Below are positions 7,292 through 11,440 of a stretch of DNA of 11,440 bases, piece after piece (positions within the stretch are counted from its first letter, which is position 1; every line of letters starts with the position of its first letter). Position numbers and translations under genes: made by a program. The notes under the pieces are model-generated. The model had not been told where the DNA came from. It worked only from the letters and a program-made list of their open reading frames with translations, and made no database searches. The stretch comes from CAYGZC01 sp964354225. Its GTDB lineage: Bacteria; Bacteroidota; Ignavibacteria; UBA10030; SZUA-254. The DNA is taken from the NCBI GenBank assembly GCA_964354225.1, contig CAYGZC010000012.1, positions 1-11,440 of the forward strand. Reading direction: 5' to 3'.

Positions 7292-8657
7292 TATTAGTTT
7301 TTTGATTTGAATCGGTAATACCGTCGCTGTACATCCCGACAAATTCTATTACTTTCCCCGAGCTATCACGATTAAACTTTGCTCTAAAAGTATCCAACCC
7401 CTCCAGAGCGAATGTATCGTCTCCCATTGGGATTAATTTATACTTTGGTCGACCTTCTCGCTGGTAAAAAAGGAATCCTTTATCAAACGTTACTTTTCTC
7501 GGTCCGTATTCGCCGACGTAAGTTTGTAATGTCCCATCATCGATTGTCACCGGATTTCTTTCAACTTCGAGCCCTTTAATTCCCCATGCGAGTTGCTTTT
7601 TCTTACTTTCATCTGCTTCTTTTTCCATTAGCCTTTTTAAAGCTTCGGTTCGTGCAACAATTAGAGCTTGGTCTGCTGGCACTTTTATATCTGGTTCAAC
7701 CCCGGTTCCTTCCCAGTTGGTTTTTGTTATTGGATTAACAGCCCTACCAAATGGAACCGTCACTAGAACGGGTAATTTTTCAAACGTATGCGCCTCAACG
7801 GGATGAGCACCGCCGCCCGTGGTTTCGCCTATGATAGTTCCCCGTTTGAGATTTTTAATATTGTATGTGAATTCTTCAGCACCAGAGAAAGTAAAACTAC
7901 TCGTTAGCACATAAGCAGGAACATTAAGTAATTTCTTACCAACAACATGTCCCTGTGTCCAGAATTGCTCTGTCTCGTCTGTCTTACGGATGTAGAAGCT
8001 GTTAAGATGCACCGGCTCATCGAAGAGATAGCTACTGATGAGTTGAATCATCGATGGACTGCCACCGCCATTCTGTCTTAAATCGAAAATGATCGCATCG
8101 ACATGAGCCAAGAAATTCATAGCAGCTATCGCTGTCGCACTCGCATCCTCGAAACTTGTCTCGGCGAAATAGCGAAAGTCAATGTAGCCAATGTTGCCCG
8201 GTAATACTTCAACTTTCTTAAATCCAAAGTTATCGTTATGGAGCCGTTCTAATTGTTGCTTTCGCTCCTCATCGGCCGAGGGTTTAGCCGGGCTGTTAGG
8301 ATCTCGCGGAGGTAGTGGTCTAACACGCAAGTGTTTATCATGACTTACTGATTGTAAATCGGTTGTTAATTGATCTGTAAATTCTATAAGGTTGGTAATA
8401 TTTTTATATTTACCATCCTCAATATTTTTCCGAAGCAGCTTCTCCATATTTTTTGCCACATCTGGAAAGACATAGACTTCATTAAGAGTTAAACCGACAG
8501 AGTCGATGATCGCTCTTTGGATTTTACTATCGATAGGGGGTTGCTGTGCTCTTGTCTCTTGCCCGGGTGACGATAATGGGATCAAGAGCAGAAAGGCTGC
8601 AATAAGAATGAAAGTATTCAGCAGATTGTGATTTTTGTTGATAACATTTGTTTGCAT
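7287..8657 (-). CDS. Exported IRBP-type S41 family peptidase
   Basis: The 456-residue protein has a signal sequence at residues 1-33 (NTFILIAAFLLLIPLSSPGQ). The N-terminal domain (about 45-110) contains NEVYVFPDVAKNM and SVSHDKHLRV, the helical region typical of IRBP-like S41 enzymes. The core shows GNIGYIDFRYF, AIIFDLRQNGGG (188-199), the nucleophile segment TSSFTFSGAEEFTYNIK (252-268; Ser258 likely, with nearby Glu), IIGETTGGGAHPV and WEGTGVEPDIKVP. From about 370 a small beta-rich C-terminal domain follows (LQTYVGEYGPRKVTF, FLFYQREG, FALEG), as often seen appended to exported Bacteroidota hydrolases. The likely action is proteolysis outside the cytoplasm; the substrate is unknown. GAAAGGAA sits about 7 nt before the ATG. 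It starts 31 bp after the MarR-GNAT gene, so the two are probably cotranscribed. Confidence 0.92.
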   Translation of the reverse strand: MQTNVINKNHNLLNTFILIAAFLLLIPLSSPGQETRAQQPPIDSKIQRAIIDSVGLTLNEVYVFPDVAKNMEKLLRKNIEDGKYKNITNLIEFTDQLTTDLQSVSHDKHLRVRPLPPRDPNSPAKPSADEERKQQLERLHNDNFGFKKVEVLPGNIGYIDFRYFAETSFEDASATAIAAMNFLAHVDAIIFDLRQNGGGSPSMIQLISSYLFDEPVHLNSFYIRKTDETEQFWTQGHVVGKKLLNVPAYVLTSSFTFSGAEEFTYNIKNLKRGTIIGETTGGGAHPVEAHTFEKLPVLVTVPFGRAVNPITKTNWEGTGVEPDIKVPADQALIVARTEALKRLMEKEADESKKKQLAWGIKGLEVERNPVTIDDGTLQTYVGEYGPRKVTFDKGFLFYQREGRPKYKLIPMGDDTFALEGLDTFRAKFNRDSSGKVIEFVGMYSDGITDSNQKTNK

Positions 8658-8688
8658 TATTAATTCCTTTCAACAGAATAATTTGTTT

Positions 8689-9669
8689 TTATTTTTTAAA
8701 AAGTGTTTTTAGGTTTGTTAAATCTAATTTCATCACGATGGTAGATCGTTCGTAATTTTTCTTGATGAATGGGATTGTGGTTGTTTTTGTAAATCCTAAC
8801 TTGCCATAAAGGTGATTTGCTGCTTTGAGTTTTGAACTCGTTTGCAGGTAAAGTTCTGAGGCACCTAATATCTTTGCTTTATTTATAATTGCAATAATCA
8901 GTTTTCTTCCTATACCGCGCCCTCGATATTTTCTGGTAACTGCCATTTTCACTAATTCGAAGGTACTACCGCGGTGTTTGATTAAAGCACATGTTCCCAC
9001 AATGTCTCCATCAAGGGAAGCGAAAAGAACTGCACCACCAGTTTTAACAATTTTTGTGTTAGGATCGGAAAGCATTCTCTCATCGACTTTCTCCACTGTA
9101 AAACTTTCTTCCAGCCATTCGTAATTCAGCGACTTGAAATGTTTTTTCATAGACGGGCTATATTCGCATATTTCAATGTCACCGGGTAGCGAGCCTTTTA
9201 GTTGTAACCAAACTTTTTCGTACATATTTCGCTCGTCTAACTGTTGCTCAATTTTTTCCAATCCGCCAAGCACATCACATTTAGTTGCATCAAGAATTTC
9301 TTTCGTTGCTTTGCGTACTTCTTCCCACACAGGTAACAGCTGTCGAGCTGTTTCTTTTCCTTTTGTAGTTAGTGAAATCAATTGCTGCCGTTTATCATCT
9401 TTCCCTTTCGACCATGTGACGAGTTTTTTCTCAGCCATTTCTCTTGCGAGTTGTTTGACGGCGGTATGGCTAATACACAGCGAGTCGGCTAATCCTGTAA
9501 CTGTTATTGGAGAATACCGATTCAAACCATAGAAAATTGAAAACCACCGAGCTTCAAAATCAATGTTGAGTTTGTGATAGAGAAGGGTAACATCTTTAGC
9601 GAGCCGTTCACCGAGTCTTCTTAAGCGGCTTGCAAATGCCATTTCTCCGAGGTCTGATATGATATCCAT
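8689..9669 (-). CDS. MarR-family regulator fused to a GNAT acetyltransferase
   Basis: The 326-residue protein has two domains and no signal peptide. Residues about 10-150 are MarR-like: ITVTGLADSLCISHTAVKQL (55-74) is the helix-turn-helix, SKGKDDKRQQLISLT (87-101) the wing, and KGKETARQLLPVWEEVR the dimer helix. Residues about 163-318 are GNAT: VGTCALIKHRG, then motif A VKMAVTRKYRGRGIGRKLI (240-258) with the acetyl-CoA-binding R-G-x-G-x-G type loop, then AANHLYGKLGF (283-293). Such MarR-GNAT fusions are a known but functionally ill-defined architecture. Here it could sense a small molecule, acetylate it and control the downstream S41 gene. GAAAGGA lies about 8 nt before the ATG, and a perfect palindrome is 33 nt upstream, consistent with autoregulation. 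Confidence 0.92.
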   Translation of the reverse strand: MDIISDLGEMAFASRLRRLGERLAKDVTLLYHKLNIDFEARWFSIFYGLNRYSPITVTGLADSLCISHTAVKQLAREMAEKKLVTWSKGKDDKRQQLISLTTKGKETARQLLPVWEEVRKATKEILDATKCDVLGGLEKIEQQLDERNMYEKVWLQLKGSLPGDIEICEYSPSMKKHFKSLNYEWLEESFTVEKVDERMLSDPNTKIVKTGGAVLFASLDGDIVGTCALIKHRGSTFELVKMAVTRKYRGRGIGRKLIIAIINKAKILGASELYLQTSSKLKAANHLYGKLGFTKTTTIPFIKKNYERSTIVMKLDLTNLKTLFKK

Positions 9670-9702
9670 GCAATTATCCTTTCTTCCACAACTTACGAAA
9701 TA

Positions 9703-9722
9703 TTATGAAAGAGGTTTCATAA
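9703..9722. promoter_or_regulatory. Perfect 20-bp palindrome, candidate MarR operator
   Basis: TTATGAAA (9703-9710), centre GAGG, TTTCATAA (9715-9722): two perfect 8-bp arms with a 4-nt centre, beginning 33 nt before the MarR-GNAT start codon. Size, symmetry and place fit a MarR dimer operator overlapping the promoter of its own gene. A -10-like CATAAT is part of the palindrome on the coding strand. Binding is inferred, not shown. Confidence 0.55.
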
Positions 9723-9800
9723 ATATTTGTATGGACAAAACGTAAAGGCGGTAAAATTTGGGAGATTTCGGATAAAAAAGTCTAATTGCTTACTTGTAAG

Positions 9801-9840
9801 AAAAGAAGAGTTTTCTCTGTAAAAGAAGAGTTTTCTCTGT
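9801..9840. repeat. Perfect tandem duplication of a 20-bp unit
   Basis: AAAAGAAGAGTTTTCTCTGT occurs at 9801-9820 and again at 9821-9840 with no mismatch and no gap. It lies about 130 bp upstream of the MarR-GNAT start. Identity of both copies suggests a recent slippage duplication or a duplicated binding site. Confidence 0.9.
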
Positions 9841-9964
9841 ATTAGACGAAAGAGGTTGGAAAATGGTTGATTGCTACTAAACGGAGAAGAGATTAAATAA
9901 AAGAAAATGATAACAACAAAAAAATGATTTTAAGGGGTATTAAACCAGTAAGAGCAATAGGAAG

Positions 9965-10003
9965 TACTGTGAGTTAAACAGAAACTATTGCGCCTTCACA
10001 GTA
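9965..10003. repeat. 8-bp inverted repeat with 23-nt spacer
   Basis: TACTGTGA (9965-9972) and TCACAGTA (9996-10003) are perfect reverse complements. As RNA they could form a stem with a large loop. No T-run follows on either strand, so an intrinsic terminator is unlikely; a protein site or chance are alternatives. Confidence 0.45.
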
Positions 10004-10177
10004 AAATCGTTCTCCAATCCCTTAGGTGTATTATCACATGTGTGTATTTCGTAAATAATTTTTCATTTCTAAAGGAGATCGATTCGATTGCGGATTACTG
10101 TGCCGATCATATTATCAACCATTGATTGCCACTGTTAAATAAGGTATTAGTGCCTTTCTATGTGACACCGTGGTTCA

Positions 10178-11149
10178 TTATTTCACAAACACCGGCTGTG
10201 TAATTGCAAAATCGCCTGATGAGCAAAGAACTTTTGCCCTTACATAACCTTCATCGCCCGAGAATGTATATGATGGTTTCAGGTTGTAATCTTCCTTCAA
10301 TACTTTTCCGTTCCTACCAATGAATAACGTTGTAAACATTGCATCACCAAACGGCTGAATATCAATCGAATACTCTTTATTTGTTATCTTGATGTCGTTT
10401 AATGTAACACCGACGCTTGCATAGAAATCTCCTTTTTCAAGAGAGGCAATTATCGTTTCTGCTGTCAGCTCGTTCGCTCTTACCATAATCCAGCCACGGC
10501 CCGGCGGGGATTTATCAGCAGAAAATTCACCAATGTAATCATGTGTATCATCTGAAATCACTCCATAGATAAGCTTCCCGCTTGAGAGAACTTTGTCCCA
10601 TATTTCCTCCATTCCGGGATAACCGCCTGCAGAATAATTATTGTTTTCCGTGCTGATATTATAAATCTCCACGAGTTTTACATTCTTCACTTGTGACAGC
10701 GTAGTATCGTTAAAAGAATATCTCCAATTTGGATGGTTGATTTGTGCAATACCGCCTGCCGCGTTAATTGCATCGATATCATTCTGAAGTGTCTCAAGAA
10801 TGGTTTTGCCGTGTTGTTCTTTCACCAGATTTTTTATTCCCATTGCGATAAGATGCACCGGCTTATTTTCTGCTCGATCAGTTACTTCTTCACCCGGAAT
10901 AAGTGTGAAGTCATCATTCTTATCTGTATCAAGGTATTTGATATCGTTGAGATAACTATGATCTGAGAGAACAAGAAAGTTGTAGTTATGATCAAGATAC
11001 CATCTGACAACTCGCCGGGGTGTTTCATTGCCATCGGAGTTGGTTGTATGAGTGTGGGTATTCCCCTTGTACCAGTGAACTTCCTGACAATATGCCGAAG
11101 TTGTTGTAATGATTGATATGATTGTAAAGATTGAAATAATTAATTTCAT
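10178..11149 (-). CDS. Exported PHP-domain (CehA/McbA-like) metallohydrolase
   Basis: From ATG at 11149 the protein has 323 residues. It begins with a signal peptide (MKLIISIFTIISIITTTSAY, mature end near CQE) and continues with a PHP fold. Metal-binding motifs appear in order: NTHTHT (30-35, His32 and His34), LSDHS (61-65, Asp63 and His64), GEEV (86-89, Glu87), VHL (98-100), INHPN (137-141, His139) and SDDTHD (199-204). This full set suggests an active two- or three-metal hydrolase, probably a phosphoesterase, acting outside the cytoplasm. A beta-rich tail (about 245-323) follows. I chose 11149 rather than the in-frame ATG at 11179 because AAAGGA (11155-11160) is 5 nt upstream and the signal peptide then starts at residue 1. 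The gene begins 51 bp after the GH27-like stop, so both are probably one operon. The true substrate is unknown. Confidence 0.88.
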   Translation of the reverse strand: MKLIISIFTIISIITTTSAYCQEVHWYKGNTHTHTTNSDGNETPRRVVRWYLDHNYNFLVLSDHSYLNDIKYLDTDKNDDFTLIPGEEVTDRAENKPVHLIAMGIKNLVKEQHGKTILETLQNDIDAINAAGGIAQINHPNWRYSFNDTTLSQVKNVKLVEIYNISTENNNYSAGGYPGMEEIWDKVLSSGKLIYGVISDDTHDYIGEFSADKSPPGRGWIMVRANELTAETIIASLEKGDFYASVGVTLNDIKITNKEYSIDIQPFGDAMFTTLFIGRNGKVLKEDYNLKPSYTFSGDEGYVRAKVLCSSGDFAITQPVFVK

Positions 11150-11154
11150 TGCTG

Positions 11155-11160
11155 TCCTTT
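11155..11160 (-). promoter_or_regulatory. Ribosome binding site deciding the PHP hydrolase start
   Basis: AAAGGA on the minus strand, 5 nt before ATG 11149. It supports this start over the in-frame ATG at 11179, which would put ten polar residues ahead of the signal peptide. Confidence 0.6.
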
Positions 11161-11200
11161 CAAAAAAATTTGTTAGCAACTTGGAAATACTTTTTACCTT

Positions 11201-11440
11201 TTATTTTTGACTTATGCATTTAATTAGCACTACGCCATGATAAGGCACCTCAGACTCAAATTGATTCCCGAAGACACCAATGTCTTTTTGCCGCCAGACA
11301 TCTCTCACTTTAAACTTACCGTTGATGCCGATGTCGGTTCCTTTTAATATTATCTTTGATGATTTCTTTTCACCCCAACTGAAGTAACTTGCGGGTTCTT
11401 TTTTATCACTTATATCAGGATAGAAAAGTCCGACAGCTTT
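11201..11440 (-). CDS. C-terminal end of a GH27-like alpha-galactosidase (partial)
   Basis: The frame is open from the window edge to TAA at 11201-11203, giving 79 residues. It opens KAVGLFYPDISDKKEPASYF, continues SWGEKKSSKIILKGTDIGIN and GKFKVRDVWRQKDIGVFGNQ, and ends FESEVPYHGVVLIKCISQK. The series AVxLF ... VRDxWxxKDIG ... F...VPxHGVVLxK is the familiar beta-sandwich ending of GH27 (melibiase-type) alpha-galactosidases. The catalytic barrel is outside the window, so activity and secretion cannot be judged. The gene is 51 bp upstream of the PHP hydrolase and probably cotranscribed with it. Confidence 0.75.
   Translation of the reverse strand, partial: KAVGLFYPDISDKKEPASYFSWGEKKSSKIILKGTDIGINGKFKVRDVWRQKDIGVFGNQFESEVPYHGVVLIKCISQK

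Larger units (their letters stand above)
9723..10177. other. Long non-coding stretch between PHP hydrolase and MarR-GNAT genes
   Basis: Apart from the palindrome next to the regulator, I see no intact gene here on either strand; stops are frequent in all frames. It contains a 2 x 20 bp tandem repeat, an 8-bp inverted repeat and two short coding-like minus-strand scraps (9985-10062 and 10077-10139). No rho-independent terminator with a U-tract is evident after the PHP gene. It probably carries the end of one transcription unit and the promoter of the next. Confidence 0.6.

Noticed and set aside
9134..9532. Plus-strand open frame of 132 codons
   Set aside because: It lies wholly inside the well-supported MarR-GNAT gene on the other strand, has no recognisable motif, and is explained as an antisense shadow.
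10075..10115. Possible insertion-sequence end (repeated CGATT and GCGGATT motifs)
   Set aside because: The words recall some IS21-type terminal regions, but I see no matching partner end, target duplication or transposase, so it is not called.
9670..10177. CRISPR array, tRNA or riboswitch
   Set aside because: Only one tandem duplication without spacers is present, and I see no cloverleaf or known riboswitch core anywhere in the gap.
11150..11179. Upstream ATG at 11179 as the PHP hydrolase start
   Set aside because: It has no good ribosome site and would place polar residues before the signal peptide; ATG 11149 with AAAGGA is preferred.

Overview
The window is an AT-rich bacterial fragment whose recognisable genes are all on the minus strand, so transcription runs from high to low coordinates. 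The mix of families suggests the FCB group, most likely Bacteroidota or an Ignavibacteria-like relative. Supporting signs are many exported proteins with short Sec signal peptides ending near a Gln, PD40 propeller proteins ending in EELRPxE, several S41 peptidase subfamilies side by side, and leaders with either AAAGGA-type ribosome sites or no Shine-Dalgarno at all. This placement is inferred from gene content, not from a marker gene.

In transcription order: (1) 11440-10178 holds the C-terminal end of a GH27-like alpha-galactosidase and, 51 bp later, an exported PHP-fold (CehA/McbA-like) metallohydrolase. (2) 10177-9670 is a 508-bp stretch without a convincing intact gene. It contains an 8-bp inverted repeat, a perfect 2 x 20 bp tandem repeat, short coding-like scraps and, next to the following gene, a perfect 20-bp palindrome. 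(3) 9669-7287 holds a MarR-GNAT fusion regulator followed 31 bp later by an IRBP-type S41 peptidase. (4) 7149-676 is a run of exported proteins: S41 peptidase with C-terminal TPR-like helices, PD40 propeller, a second-type S41 peptidase, a decayed PD40 tail, a frameshifted TPR protein, and an ankyrin-PD40 fusion. (5) 626-1 is the N-terminal part of a polytopic protein leading into an M23-like peptidase domain.

The main pattern is that exported S41 peptidases alternate with exported TolB/PD40 propellers. Those are the two main building blocks that archaeal and bacterial tricorn proteases carry in one chain. TPR and ankyrin repeats add protein-binding surfaces. A split, envelope-located, tricorn-like processing system is a reasonable hypothesis but is inferred from domain content only.

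The locus is evolving quickly. The ankyrin-PD40 protein shares its signal peptide, a FPVL-x-G-x-YLGQ block and its C-terminus with the plain PD40 protein. A third PD40 copy survives only as a frameshifted tail of about 28 codons. The TPR gene is interrupted by a one-base shift. The middle S41 gene is visibly more AT-rich than its neighbours and lacks a Shine-Dalgarno, which suggests separate acquisition. The MarR-GNAT protein, with a palindrome 33 nt upstream of its start, is the obvious candidate regulator.
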